A stretch of DNA of 64,000 nucleotides from Dama dama (GCF_033118175.1 NC_083681.1:13534001-13598000); one strand, 5' to 3'; shown: positions 35,033-47,201, numbered from the stretch's first letter. Numbers and translations: made by a program. Notes: generated by a model not told the origin, from the sequence alone.

Positions 35033-35140
35033 GCTTCCCTTGTGGGGTTCTTGGACTTACCTGAAAGATAAAGAATATATAACAATTAAAATTGTATACT
35101 TGCAATGAAAACAGAGTTCCAAAATACATTAAACAAAATC

Positions 35141-35350
35141 TAGCAGGTGGGCTCAGTGGTAGAGAATCTGCTTGCCAATGCATGAGACATGGATTCAATC
35201 CCTGGGTTGGAAAGACCCCCTGGAGAAGGAAATGACAACCCACTCCAGTATTCTTGCCAGGGAAATTCCGTGGACAGAGGAGCCTGGTGGGCAAAAGCTC
35301 ATGGATTCTCAAGAGACATGGACATGACAGCAATTAAACAACAACAACAA
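35141..35350 (+). mobile_element. Bov-tA SINE
   Basis: tRNA-like head (ggtgggctcagtggtagagaatctgcttgcc), Bov-A body with a small deletion, and a (caa)n tail at 35338-35350. A separate short match to the Bov-tA 5' end (tgggcttcccttgtggg) lies at 35033-35048. Confidence 0.85.
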
Positions 35351-36954
35351 AGAGAAGTGAAGTGAGGAATAGACAAATTATGATGGTTGAAGATTTCAAT
35401 ATCCACTATCAATAATAGAATATGCATAAAATCAGCAAAAGATAGAATAATTGAACATCATATAACAAATAGACATACATATTCTTCTCAAACATACTTG
35501 GAATATTCTTAAGACTAGAAAATATAAAAGGCCATAAAACAACCCTCAATAACTTTTACATGTTAAGGAACTGGGGCAGGGGGTGAAGAGCAAACTAGAA
35601 CCAAAGTTAGAAGGAAAGAGATAATAAGTATTAGAGAAGAGATACATTAAATAGAAAAAAATAATAATAATAAAATGCAAAATATCAAAATTTTCTTCCT
35701 TAAAATATCAATGAATTTGGCAACATTTCACCATAACTAATTATGGAAAAGGAGAAAAGGCTCAAATATAAAAGTAGGAATAAAAGAAAAGGCATGATTA
35801 CCACCATGCAAAGATAAGATGATAAAAAGGATGACAAGGGAATATTTTAAAAAATTAGGTAACCAAAATGAAATTGAAAAATACCTAAAAGCACCCAAGC
35901 TACAAAAATTTATCAGATAAGAAAGGGAAATCTAAATAGGCCTATAACAAGTAAAGAGATGGAGGTCATAATTTTCAAAAGTAAATGAGTAAACTAAAAT
36001 ATTAAAAAATAACTTTAAAAAAAAAAAAACAAAAACTGAATACCTATTTTTCAACAGGAAAAGACCAAGACCACTTTAATTCACTGAGTTCTACAAATTA
36101 TTTAAAGAAAAGTCAACACAATTTTTTTTTAAAACATTTCAAAAACATAGAAAAGGAAGAATCACTTCATTAAGTTTTTCCACATAACCCATTATATAAC
36201 TCACTAGCTTGATATCAAAGCCAGAAAAAGACATCACAAGAAACAGACAATAAAAACAACCCCTCCCCCAAAAAAAGGCTACATACTAGCATCCTTTGTG
36301 AATATAGAAGCAAAATATACTTAAAAAATACTGGCAAAGAAATCCAGAAACCTAGTATTAAAAGGATTCTACATCATGACCAAATGGGATTTATTCAGGA
36401 GTATAACGTGACTCAACTTGCAACATTCAAACAATGTACTTACCATGTTAGTTAAACTGAAGTATTAATATGATGAAATACATATGGGGAAGATATGATC
36501 TCCAAGATACAGAAGAAAGCATGTCGCAAAAACCCAACACAGTATGGTTTAAAAAAATACTCAAAAATAGGAGTAGGAGGAAACAGTCTCAATTTGAAAA
36601 TGAACATCCATAAGAGAAACCACAGCTAACATCATACTTAACTATGAAAGCCTGAAATCTTTCCAAGATCATGGATAAAAAGCAATGAGAAAGTTTTTCT
36701 TTCACCACTTTTAGTTTTACTTTACACTGAAGGTTCTAGCTAGGGCAATTAGGTTAAAAAACAAAAAAAATATAAATATTAGAATAGAAGAAACAAAATT
36801 ATTTGGAGATGCAATAATTTTATATATTAAAAAATTAAGAGCTATAAAACATATTAGAGCTGGATACACAATTAATATATAAAAATTAATTTCATTTTCA
36901 TACACTATCACTGAAAAATCTAAAAACAAAATTTAAGAATTAATTTTTATATAT

Positions 36955-37124
36955 GTTGTTGTTCAGTCACTCAGTCTTGTCTGACTCTTCATGATCCCAT
37001 GGACTGCAGCATGCCAGGCCTCCCTGTCCCTCACCATCTCCTGGAGTTTGCTCAAGTTCATGTTCTTTGCATCGGCGATGCCATCCAGCCATCTCATACT
37101 CTGGTGAACTCTTCTCCTTCTGCC
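36955..37124 (-). mobile_element. BovB LINE 3' end
   Basis: 'gttgttgttcagtcactcagtcttgtctgac ... ccatctcatactctgg ... cttctccttctgcc': the terminal ~170 bases of BovB, inserted in the old L1. Confidence 0.82.
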
Positions 37125-37478
37125 TATTATATTTCTATATGTAATAGCATCAAAAGTAACACCACACTTAGAAATCATCTTTAAAAAAGAATTGCAAGAC
37201 TTACACTCTTAAATACAAGCAGATTGCAAATTAACTACAGAAAATTATAAAAATAAATGCAATCAACAGTATGGCACTGGCATAAAAACAAACACATAGA
37301 TCAATGGGCCAGACTAGAGAGCCCAGACATAATCCTTCACATAAACGGTCAACTAATTTTTATGAAGAGTACCAAGAACATACAAAGGAGAAAAGATAGT
37401 CTTCAAAAAATGGGGTGGAGAAAACTAGATATCCATAAACGAAGAATGAAGCTGGACCCCTCTCTTATACCACTGAGC

Positions 37479-37680
37479 TAAATCACGTCAGTCGTGTTCA
37501 ACTGTGCAACACTACAAACAGTAGCCTGACAGGCTCCTTTTTCCATGGGATTCTCCAGGCAAGAATACTGGAGTGGGTTGCTATGCCCCACTAAAGGGGA
37601 TCTTCCGAACCCAGGGACTGAACCCAGTTCTCTTATGTCCCCTACATTGGCAAGCAGGTTCTTACCACTAGGAAACCACT
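37479..37680 (-). mobile_element. Bov-tA SINE
   Basis: Minus-strand copy with Bov-A body (caggctcctttttccatgggattctccaggcaag) and tRNA-like head (gcaggttcttaccactagg). Inserted in the old L1. Confidence 0.82.
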
Positions 37681-37742
37681 AACAAAACATAATTCAAAAA
37701 GTATCAAAGGCTTTGATGTAAAACCAAAAATAATAAACTTTC

Positions 37743-37782
37743 ATCCATAAAGTTGCAAAGAGTCGGACAGGACTGAGCAACT
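37743..37782 (+). mobile_element. Bov-tA or BovB 3' end stub
   Basis: 'cataaagttgcaaagagtcggacaggactgagcaactaaa' is the shared 3' terminal motif of these families, too short to assign to one. Confidence 0.5.
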
Positions 37783-38497
37783 AAATGAAACAAGCAAGTG
37801 TTTGTGAGGATGTGGAATTAAAAAGAAACTTTGTACACCATTGTCAGGAATATAAATGGATATGGATATGCCAATATGGAAATGTTAAGACCTACCGTTT
37901 TACCCAGAAATTCCACTTCTGGAAAAGGGAAACGAAGAGATATAGGTCAAAAGCTACAGACATTCAGCTATAAGTAAAATAAATTCTCATGACCTAATGT
38001 ACAGCATGGTAATTATATTTAATAATACAGTATTACATAGTTGAAAGTTGCTGAGAATAAATCTTACATATTATTACTACACACACACAGAATTAGCTCT
38101 GTGACATGAGAAGTATGTTCATTATATTGATATTGGTAATCATTCCACAATATATAGGTATATTATTAAATTATATTGTGCCCTTTAAAAATATATAATT
38201 ATATTAGTCAATTATTCTTCAAAAAGTTGGGAATAAAAAATATCCTGTGGTCATAGATTAGAAGATCTATTATTGTTAAAATGATAATCCTCCACAAAAT
38301 TTATCTATAGATTAAATCAAGCACTCTCAAAATTCCAGTAGCCTTTCTTTTATAAAGAAATTGATAGCTGATCTTAAAATTTATATGGAATTGAGGTTAC
38401 AGAGCATTGTCAAAATAATTTTGAAAAAGAACATAGTTGGAGCACTCGTTTCCTCACTACAAGATGTACTGCAAAATACAGTAACCAAGACACTATT

Positions 38498-39252
38498 GAA
38501 AGGTTGTTGCTGAACGATGAGACACTGGGATTCTTGGCCTCCGGTGGAGACAAATTCAATCTGGGGCCAGAGACAAGGCTGGATCACTCAGAGCTTTTGT
38601 GTAATAAAGTTTTATTAAAGTATAAAGGAGATAGAGAAAGCTTCTGACATAGGCATCAGAAGAGGGCAAAAGAGTACCCCCCTGCTAGTCTTCATCTGTA
38701 TGTTATATAGTCACTCACAGTCTGTTAATGAAAAGAAAGGGATGTCTTAAAATTCAGAATGGCACCAGATAATTTATCTCAGGCCATAAAATGATTGACT
38801 TGAATCTTGTAGAAGGGCAGATTACCACACAAATAGTTTTGTTTACATAGATTAGGGGAACAATACCTGAGTATAACATACTGGTTTGTCAAGTAGTTTG
38901 AGCCATTTTGGTGGAACTTAGAGTCTGGGGTAAATGCATAGGACATTAACATAGCTTTAAGATAAACATTTCCATAAGAAAAACGTATTGGTTAACTCAA
39001 GGTTTGAGAATAGTTAGCTTCAGATGAAACCAGGTGTCATGGCAACACAGCATTTTAAGAGAAACCTCCTTTTAAATTTGTATAGAGAAGAAAAAAACAA
39101 AAACAAAAACAAAATATATATATATATATATATGTATATATTTATATCACCAGTTTGTTTCCTCCTGCTGCTTAAGAGAGATAAAAATGTCTGACACTTG
39201 CAGACTATTTCCTCTTTTTGGAGACCCCTGGCCTTCCTGCCTGTTACCCTCT
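38498..39252 (-). repeat. Solo LTR of an endogenous retrovirus
   Basis: About 755 bases inserted in the old L1, flanked by the 7-bp direct repeat cactatt (38491-38497 and 39253-39259). On the minus strand it has a TATA-like tatataaca (about 38702-38710), AATAAA (tttatt at 38611-38616), and a U5 with 'ccagccttgtctctggccccag' ending near 38498. No internal retroviral sequence adjoins. It contains a (TA)n run at 39113-39133. Class not assigned; possibly a ruminant betaretrovirus-like LTR. Confidence 0.72.
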
Positions 39253-39590
39253 CACTATTACTGACATAATGATAAACAGGTATCCTAAAGGAATACAACT
39301 GAGAACCCAGAAATAAATACATGTATTTATGATCATTTGATTTTGACAAGGGTGTAAAAACTATCCAGTGTAGCAAGAGTAGTATTTTCCACAAATGGTG
39401 CAGAAACACATGTATATCCAAGTGTTTATGCAAAAGAGTATATTTGTATACCTACCTCACACAACATACAAAAATTAACTGGAAATAGAGTTTAAACAAA
39501 TTCCTCTGTAAGAGCTAACAAGATCAAGATCTCAGTTGAAGGCAAAGATGGATCTCCAAGACTTTATGCAACTAAGATGTAACACCAAAG

Positions 39591-39801
39591 TGAAAGTTGC
39601 TCAGTCATATCCAACTCTTATGCAAAACCCATGGACTGCAGCCCGCCAGTCTCTACTGCCCATGGAATTCTCCAGGCAAGCATACTGGAGTGGGTTGCAA
39701 CTCCCTTCTCCAGGGAATCTTCCTGACCCAGGGATCAAACCCCAGTCTCCCGAATTGCTGGAAGTTTCTTTACCATCTGAGCCATCAGGAAAACACATGT
39801 G
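39591..39801 (-). mobile_element. Bov-tA SINE
   Basis: Complete minus-strand copy; direct repeat acaccaaag at 39582-39590 and 39802-39810. The duplicated bases belong to the old L1 target. Confidence 0.88.
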
Positions 39802-40223
39802 ACACCAAAAGTACAACAAGAAATCAAAAAGTAGATAAATATGACTTTAAGTTAAAACTTCTGTGCATTGAAGAATACTATAAACTGAAAAGAAAACCCA
39901 AATAATGGGTGAAAATAATTGCAAATTATATTTCTGATAAAAATCTAGGATACAAAATCTCGAACCCTTGCAACTCAACAATAAGAAGATGAATAGTCCA
40001 ATGTTAAAACAAGGAAATGGTATGAGTACACATTTCTTTAAAGGAAATATGCTAGTGATCCATAAGCATGTGAAAAGATGCTAATATCACTAATAATTAG
40101 GTAAATGCAAATCAAAACCAAAATGAGATACCACTCTGCACCAGCTAGGATGGACTACAATCAAAAAAATTGAAAGTGAAAAGGAGGCACAAGGATGTGG
40201 AGAAAATGAAATCCCCCCATGTT

Positions 40224-40431
40224 TCTTCCTGGTGACTCAGTTGGTAAAGAATCTGCCTGCAGTGCAGGAGACCTGGGTTTGAGTCCTGGATCAGGAAGAT
40301 CCCCTGGAGAAAGAAATGACAATCCACTCCAATATTCTTGCCTGGAAAATCCTGTGGATAGAGGAGCCTGACTGGCTACAGTCCATGGGGTCACAAGAGT
40401 CAGACACGACTTAGTGACTAAACCACCACCA
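40224..40431 (+). mobile_element. Bov-tA SINE
   Basis: Complete plus-strand copy with tRNA-like head and 'ctaaaccaccacc' tail; direct repeat cccatgtt at 40216-40223 and 40432-40439. Confidence 0.88.
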
Positions 40432-40973
40432 CCCATGTTGCTAGTGATAATCAAAGAAGAATACATTTTTTACAAAATTCGATTCATAGCTGTGGTATGA
40501 CCCAGCAATTCCAAACCTAGGTAGATACAGACCTTAACGTATGTTCACACAAAAACTTGTACACACATGTTCATAACAACATTATTTGTAACAACCAAAA
40601 AGTGAAGAAACAGCTGATAAATAAATAAATAAACTTGGTAAATACACATTTATTTTAAACGTCAAATCCTCGTTGAAATAGTATTCAATAAGAGCAAGGA
40701 CTATAGCATAATTAGATGTTGCAATATCAATGAGCATTGAAAATTTATGTTAACTAAAAGAAGTCAGGAATGAAAGGCTGCATACTATGTGATTTTATTA
40801 TATGAAAAGCTCAGATTAGGAAACCCCACGGGGAAAGAAAGTTGGTTACTGGTTGTCAGAGGATAAAGGAAAGGGGTATTGAGACTAAAAATGCTAATAG
40901 GTACAAGAGATTTTTTGGTGGGGAGGCAGGGTGTTTGCTATGAAGATGTCATGAAATTAGGTAGGTAAAATAC

Positions 40974-41190
40974 TTGCTTCCCTTGTGGCTGAGCGGTAAA
41001 GAATCCGATTGTAATGTAGGAGCTGAAGGAAATGCTGGTTTGAACCCTGGGTTAGAAAGGTCCCCTTGGAGGAGGAAATGGCAACCCGCTACAGCATTTT
41101 TCCCTGGAGAATCCCATGGAGAGAAGAGCCTAGTCAGCAACAGTCCATGAGGTCACAAAGAGTCAGACACGGCTGAAGTGACTTGACACA
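40974..41190 (+). mobile_element. Bov-tA SINE
   Basis: Plus-strand copy, more diverged: head 'cttgcttcccttgtggctgagcggtaaagaatcc', body 40 and 3' end 'agagtcagacacggctgaag'. Confidence 0.85.
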
Positions 41191-41559
41191 AGATAGTTGC
41201 AAAACATAGTAAATATGCTAAAATCCACTGCAGTGCACACTTGAAATGATATATAAAAAATCTGCAGTAAATAAAGCAGGTACATACACCTTTACATTCA
41301 TTCAGTGACTCATTAGTTGCAGATATATAAAAATTGGCTAGCATAAAATGTTAAACACATTTGTAAGCTCCACTAATTTTAAAAGACTAGTAAGACTTTG
41401 AACTCTAATATAGGGAAGTACTGAACAAACTAATCTTTATAAGATAATATGATTTATGACACTAGGTAAAAAAAGATTAAGAATTATTACAACTGTAATT
41501 CAAGCACACTCTTCTCTCTGTTGCCAGGCATTTAATTATGTACACATATATACGTGCAT

Positions 41560-41745
41560 ATGATTGTTTGTAAAATACTATGAACAAGTTGAATTCACCC
41601 CAGGAATGCAAGAGTTACTTAAGAAAGCCCATAAATCTATCAGATTGAATAGATTAAGATTAAAATTTCTGAAGAAATATATAAAATGTCACAGGATTTG
41701 TATAAAATAAAACATTGAATGCATAATTACAGACTGCTAAATATA
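41560..41745 (+). mobile_element. Old L1 RT fragment
   Basis: 'gaattcaccccaggaatgcaagagttacttaag ... catcagattgaat' corresponds to the L1 RT segment G-F-x-P-G-M-Q and the bases after it. Short and decayed. Confidence 0.5.
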
Positions 41746-44288
41746 AATATACATACACTATATAGCCTTAAAATTATATATAAATCAATCTATTTCCTTA
41801 TTTATCTATCTTTCTAGAAAGAATGGTGATGCCCTTTAGGGAGATGTCAAATTTTGCAGGCAACTTGGAAGGTATGTTGGTATGGGAGGCTTGTGTACTT
41901 TATATCCTTTGCATGTTTTCAGCATTTCAAAATAATTTTAAATGCACAAAGCTGACATTTTATGAGCTCTGTTGCCCTAATTTTTCAAACTAATACTCTT
42001 ATATGTGAATGCAAGATTCCAATCACAATACATAATTTTCTAAGCTACTTAGCATTTTTACATACACAAAGAATATTCAAATCATATAATTTAACAAATT
42101 ATTGTGATTAAAAGGCATAATAATAAGCAACATTTTCATATTTATGAAAAAGAGACTTACCCACATGCCACTATAAATTTTCTTTTTGTTGTACATAAAA
42201 TTATTATTTGTGTGTTGTATTGAAGGAATTATTATTCTACTAGCTAGAACCAGAGTTTCTCTTAAGAAGGATTTGCATTCAATTAAGAATACCTTCATAC
42301 ACTCCTTTTAAGAGGAAGATAAAGAACCAAAATAAAGTATGATGATGTGAGTTAGAAATAAAAGAGTGACAAAATTGGAGCACAAAAGAATATGAGTTGA
42401 CCAAGGGGATGGGGATTAGAGACAGAGAGAGGGAAAATGTTCAGAAACGTCTCTGGATACAGCATTAAAAGGCAGTGAGGAAAGTTAGAAAAGAGGACAC
42501 AGAAGGGAAGAAGACAAGAGATAAATAAGAAGGGAGGTGGGGAGGGTGAGGGCAGCCCCACAACATGGCAGAAAGGCAACTGCCACAGAGGGTGATGGCC
42601 AGCAAGATCTTTGAAGTGGTAGATGAATAGGGACTCCTAAATTAGAGGAATTTAACACTCAATTCCAAGTTATTTGCATTGCTTTGAAGTTCCTCTGACA
42701 GCAATGTTTGATAATCTTGGGACATCTTGGGTGGAGAATGTGAAAAATAATTAAAATGTACAGCAAAGAGGAGTGTAATCTGTTCAGTATTTACTCCTTT
42801 GCTGATAGCTATGCTGAGAGCTCAGCACCCTATTTAGGGCACACGTGTTCAGGAGACCTAAGTAATGATTTGCATGTTATGAGAAAGCACAATTGACAGG
42901 TGGATTTCTTAGTCATGGACAAAAACACTCATACATACACACATGCACCTCTTCTAAATATGAGAAAATGTTGACTCAGGTAAGTTAGATAAATTAGATT
43001 GTATTTGTATATGAAACCTGAGACAGAATGGTTCTAATTTCATTGTTTTGTACTATCTTTTTCTATTAAAAAAAAAATCCTAATTGAAAACAACATATGT
43101 TTGGGTACAAACCTCTATTTTTTTATTTCTTTCAGAGTCCTCAAAAGTGAATGAGGACAAAGAAGTTTTTATACAACTTTTCAATTATCTCCTCTAATAG
43201 CATGTGTCCAAATTATGTAGAAATTTGAAGTTTCTGCTGAGTGGAGGTTTCTTTGGTATTATTTTTAAGCTGCAGTTTCTTCATATCTAAAGAGAAATCT
43301 TAATATATTATCAGTGAACTCTGTTTAGAAGTGCTTCAAGAATGCTAAAGACAAACTATATATTTTAAAAAGTAGAAACTAGATTTCTCATTTCTGGAGG
43401 TGGAGCTGATTTTCAATATTTAGGCATTATTAATAACTTATTTTGTTTCAATTCTCTATAGAAGTGAGAATATTATACAACATTATTCATATTCAAGAAG
43501 GTAGATTTTCCCTAGAAATTTGTTGCAATGTTTCCATATTTATGATCAGTCTAGTACAAAGATATTTATAGTTCACTTGATTCTTTTCATTATTCTATTT
43601 TGTCATATATATGCTTTAGAGAAATTTTGCATATATGAAGATAGCTTTTAAAACAGTGCATTCATATATCAGAATAAGACTGGTACCAAGGATTAAGAGA
43701 AAAGAATAAAAATAAATGACTAGGTGGTGGGAATGTGGATGATTTTAACAAAATCTTCCACTAATTAATACTCTGTTTAGATACCAAGTGATACTTTTTA
43801 TTTTTCTATATCTTGAAAAGTTGTACCCTACTCCAGGGAAAAGCAGATAAATAAAATATAATTATATGAATTATAGGTGCATTGGAATGAGTTAAAAATT
43901 ATCTCTTCTTTAAAAAAATGATCAAAATCATGAGTGAAACTTCATGAATGGGCACTTAGATATATTATCTCTCAATAATTGAGGTAAAATTTACCAAAAC
44001 AAAACATATTCAATCAGAACAAAATAGCTTCTCTATAAATGTAATATATGTCAAACAAGATTCCCCAGGACAATTAACACCCCAAACCACAAAGGTAGCC
44101 ATTTAAAAAAACATATTATTTTAAAGCTGAGAATATCATTGACTGAGATTCAGTGACTGTGGTAAATTGTTTATAGTGGATAAAAAAAGAACAGATGGTA
44201 TGTATGTGGAGACACTGTTGTTGATGAACAGCACACAGGTCCTAATAGTGAAAGCAGGTAACGCAAGCGGTGAAGTCTAATTACAATC
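41746..44288. other. Unassigned region
   Basis: About 2.5 kb with no gene recognised. 42340-42600 is purine-rich (gaggaag and gggaggtgggg runs). The minus-strand frames there (42352-42579) are its low-complexity antisense. Confidence 0.45.
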
Positions 44289-45650
44289 AAGAATGATAGT
44301 GGGCATCTCATTGTAGTTTTGATTTGCTTTTTCTCTAATAATGAGTGATGTTGAGCATCTTTTCATGTGTTTGTTAGCCATCTGTATGTCTTCTTTGGAG
44401 AAATTTCTTCAGGTCCCTTTTCCACTTTTTGATTAGGTTGTTTGTTTTTCTGGTATTGATTTGTATGAGTTGCTTATATATTTTGGAAATTAATTCTTCA
44501 TTGGTTGCTTCTTTTGCTATTATTTTCTCCCATTCTGAGGGTTGTCTTTTCACCTTGTTTGTAGTTTTCTTTGTGTGCAAAAGCTTTTAAGTTTAATTAG
44601 GTCCCACTTGTTTATTTATTTATTTTTCCATTACTCTAAGAGTTGGGTCATAGAAGATCTTGCTTTGATTTATGTCATTGAGTGTTCTGCCTATGTTCTC
44701 CTCTAAGAGTTTAGTAGTTTCTGGTCTTACATTTAGGTCTTTAATCCATTCTGAGTTTAATTTCATATATGGTGTTAGGTAGTGATATAACTTCATTCTT
44801 TTACATGTAGCTGTCCAGTTTTCCCAACACCACTTACTGAAGAGGCTATCTTTGCCCCATTGCATATTCTTGCCTCCTTTGTGAAAAATAAGGTACCCAT
44901 AGGTGCATGGGTTTATCTCTGAGTTCTCTAACTTTTTCCATTGATCTATATTTCTGTTTTTGTGCCAGTACCATACTGTCTTGATGACTGTAGGTTTGTA
45001 GAATAGTCTAAAGTCAGGAATGTTGATTCCTCCAGTTCCATTCTTTCTCAAGACTGCTTTGGCTATTTGGGGTCTTTTGTGTTTCCATATGAATTGTGAA
45101 ATTTTTTGTTCTAGTTCTGTGAAAAATGCCATTGGTAATTTGATAGGGATTGCATTGAATCTGTAGATTCCATTTGATAGTATAATCATTTTCACAGTAT
45201 TAAGTCTTCCTACCCAGAAACATGGAATATCTCTTCATCTGTTTATGTTGTCTTTGATTTCTTTCAACCAGTCAGAATGCCATCATCAAAAACTCTACAA
45301 ACAATAATTGCTGGAGAGGGTGTGGAGAAAAGAGAACACTCTTGCATTGCTGGTGTTAGTGTAAACTGATACAGCCACTATGGAAGACAGTATGGAGACT
45401 CCTTAGAAAGGTAGGAATAAAACCAATGTATGACCCAGCAATCCCACTCCTAGGCATATATCCTGAGGAAACCAAAACTGAAAAAGACACATGTACCCTA
45501 ATGTTCATTGTAGCGCTATTTACAGTAGCTAGAACGTGGAAGCAGATTAGATGTCCATTGACAGATGAATGGATAAAGAAGCTGTAGTACATATATACAA
45601 TGGAATACTATTAAAAGGCTAGAAAAGGAACACAGCTATAAAAAGCAACA
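44289..45650. mobile_element. L1 with twin-priming inversion (5' part minus, 3' part plus)
   Basis: 44306-45250 is ORF2 in minus orientation (frames 45195-44620 and 44580-44374, with W-Y-W-H-K-N-R-N-I-D-Q-W). 45262-45650 is ORF2 in plus orientation and continues exactly where the minus block ends in the consensus, at 'cagtcagaatgccatcatc'. This head-to-head layout is the known product of twin priming. The block starts with agaatgatagtgggca (44290-44305), whose inverted copy lies at 46031-46046 beside the L1 3' UTR. Confidence 0.82.
44374..45195 (-). pseudogene. L1 ORF2 C-terminal fragment (inverted block)
   Basis: Two minus-strand frames carry the L1 ORF2 region after the RT core. It holds A-V-L-R-K-N-G-T-G-G-I, the W-Y-W-H-K-N patch, W-C-W-E-N-W and the lysine-rich segment leading to the C-terminal domain. 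A gap at about 44580-44620 separates the frames. It is closely related in sequence to the ORF2 at 11266-12100, so the two are related subfamilies, with this one more decayed. No N-terminal domains are present, so it is not functional. Confidence 0.82.
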
Positions 45651-45651
45651 C

Positions 45652-45768
45652 ACTTTTTTAAAATTTTATTTATTTATTTATTTTTATTAGTTGGAGGCTA
45701 ATTACTTCACAACATTTCAGTGGGTTTTGTCATACATTGATATGAATCAGCCATAGATTTACACGACA
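45652..45768 (-). mobile_element. Young L1 3' end stub
   Basis: T/A-rich tail (ttttttaaaattttatttatttatttatttt) followed by 'attagttggaggctaattacttcacaacatttcag', identical over its first ~80 bases to the 3' end of the full-length L1 at 10480. Only ~85 bases of L1 plus the tail. No clear flanking duplication, and it sits at the junction of two inverted blocks. Confidence 0.85.
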
Positions 45769-46046
45769 GGCTGAAGGGTACCCTAGATGGACTAAATTAA
45801 AGATTGTCTTCCTTAAATATTTCTTTTGATAACTAATTTAATGTCCTATATAATTCTGGTCCTAGGATCCTTCTCTTCAAAATATCTATAGACTATCAGT
45901 GGTAATTCCCAAAACACAGTATGTTAACCTCTGCTACACAATGCTTCTGTCTGAATTTGGGATTCCCTGGTGCTTTGATCATGTTACCTATAGGTCACTC
46001 CTATATATCACCTTTAAAATCCTTCTCTGTTGCCCACTATCATTCT

Positions 46047-46440
46047 TTCTTTTTAATTTTTTAATTGAAGAATATTGCTTTCAGAATTTTGTTGTTTTCT
46101 GTCATACATCAACAAGAATCAGCCATAGGTACACCCATGTCCCCTCCCTCCCAGACCTCCCTCCCATTTCCCTTCCCATCCCACCCTTCAGCCTGTCGTA
46201 GAGCCCCTATTTGAGTTTGCTGAGTCTTATAGCAAATTCCTATTGGCTATCTATTTTGCATATGGTATTGTAAGTTTCTATGTTACTTTCTCCAAACAAC
46301 TCCCCGTCTCCCTCCTCTCCTCCCACTGTGTCCATAGATTTGTTCTCTATGTCTGTTTCTCCATTGCTGCCCTGAAAATAAATTCATCAGTGCCATCTCT
46401 TCATTCCATATATATGTGTCACTATATGCCTAGGGTACCT
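46047..46440 (-). mobile_element. L1 3' UTR block with tail, displaced
   Basis: T-rich tail at 46047-46065 followed by L1 3' UTR in minus sense (46085-46440; agaatcagccatagg, gagtttgctgagtcttatagcaaattcc, gctatctattttgcatatgg). The bases adjoining the tail, tgcccactatcattctt (46031-46047), are the exact reverse complement of 44289-44305, which identifies this as the 3' end of the twin-primed L1. Confidence 0.7.
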
Positions 46441-46449
46441 AAAGAGCCT

Positions 46450-46858
46450 CAGTTCAGTTCAGTTCAGTCACTCAGTCGTGTCCGACTCTTTGCAATTCCC
46501 TGAACCACAGCACGCCAGGCCTCTCCGTCCATCACCAACTCCCAGAGCCTACCCAAACTCATGTCCATTGAGTCAGTGATGCCATCCAACCATCTCATCC
46601 TCTGTCATCCCCTTCTCCTCCTTCCCTCAATCTTCCCCAGCATCAGGGTCTTTTCCAATGAGTCAGCTCTTCGCAGCAGGTGGCAAAATTATCAGAGTTT
46701 CAGCTTCAACATCAGTCCTTCTGATGAACACCCAGGACTGATCTCCTTTAAGATGGACTGTTTGGCTCTCTTTGGTGTCCAAGGAACTCTCAAAAGTCTT
46801 CTCCAACACCACAGTTCAAAAACATCAATTCTTCGGTGCTCAGCTTTCTTTCGAGCTT
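46450..46858 (-). mobile_element. BovB LINE 3' part
   Basis: Tail 'cagttcagttcagttcagtcactcag' through 'ttcggtgctcagctttctttcgagc': about 410 bases, 5'-truncated. Confidence 0.9.
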
Positions 46859-46980
46859 GGTAATATTGAGGTAGTGCAGTTAACTTGTAATCATAGCATT
46901 GAATCACAACCAGAAAGGTAGAAAGGGCAGAAGTATATATTGTTTAATAATCTCTTATCAGGATAGCTCATAATTTGAGT

Positions 46981-47201
46981 TATTGTTTAGTCGCTTAGTA
47001 GTGTCTCACTCTTTGTGACCCCATGGACTGCAGCTGGCCAGGCTCCTGACAATGGGATTTCCCAGGGAAGAATACTGGAGTGGTCTGCCATTTCCTTCTC
47101 CATTGGATCTTCTTGACCCAGAGATGAAACCCATATCTCATGCATTGGCAGAAGAGTTCTTTACCCATGCCCTACCAGGGAACCCCATAATTTGGGAACC
47201 C
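46981..47201 (-). mobile_element. Bov-tA SINE with 12-bp target duplication
   Basis: Minus-strand copy between cataatttgagt at 46969-46980 and 47202-47213 (perfect). At its 3' flank (plus sense) a 16-base segment, gggaaccccataattt, is duplicated in tandem at about 47179-47210. Confidence 0.9.

Larger units (their letters stand above)
35351..38220 (+). mobile_element. Old L1, 5'-truncated, interrupted by SINE/BovB insertions
   Basis: Plus-strand remains in consensus order: endonuclease-end region (35380-35560), RT region (36030-36700, with the degraded 'accaaatgggatttattcaggagtataac' step), C-terminal region (37250-37470; a 74-codon frame at 37257-37481 retains W-H-W-H-K-N and I-D-Q-W), and ORF2 end with 3' UTR (37790-38215). 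Many stops. Interrupted by BovB (36955-37124) and Bov-tA (37479-37680). Confidence 0.75.
38222..41240 (+). mobile_element. Second old L1 copy, 5'-truncated, interrupted
   Basis: Starts in the mid-to-late RT region (38240-38490, 'attgttaaaatgataatcctcc' and following). It is interrupted by a solo LTR, resumes at 39260 in the same reading order, and continues through the ORF2 C-terminal region (39815-40190, 40440-40660) to the 3' UTR near 41240. Three Bov-tA SINEs lie inside. No open frame survives. Confidence 0.75.

Noticed and set aside
39020..39433. 137-codon minus-strand frame with repeated I-Y
   Set aside because: The repeated residues come from a (TA)n run in the solo LTR; the frame crosses the LTR boundary into old L1.
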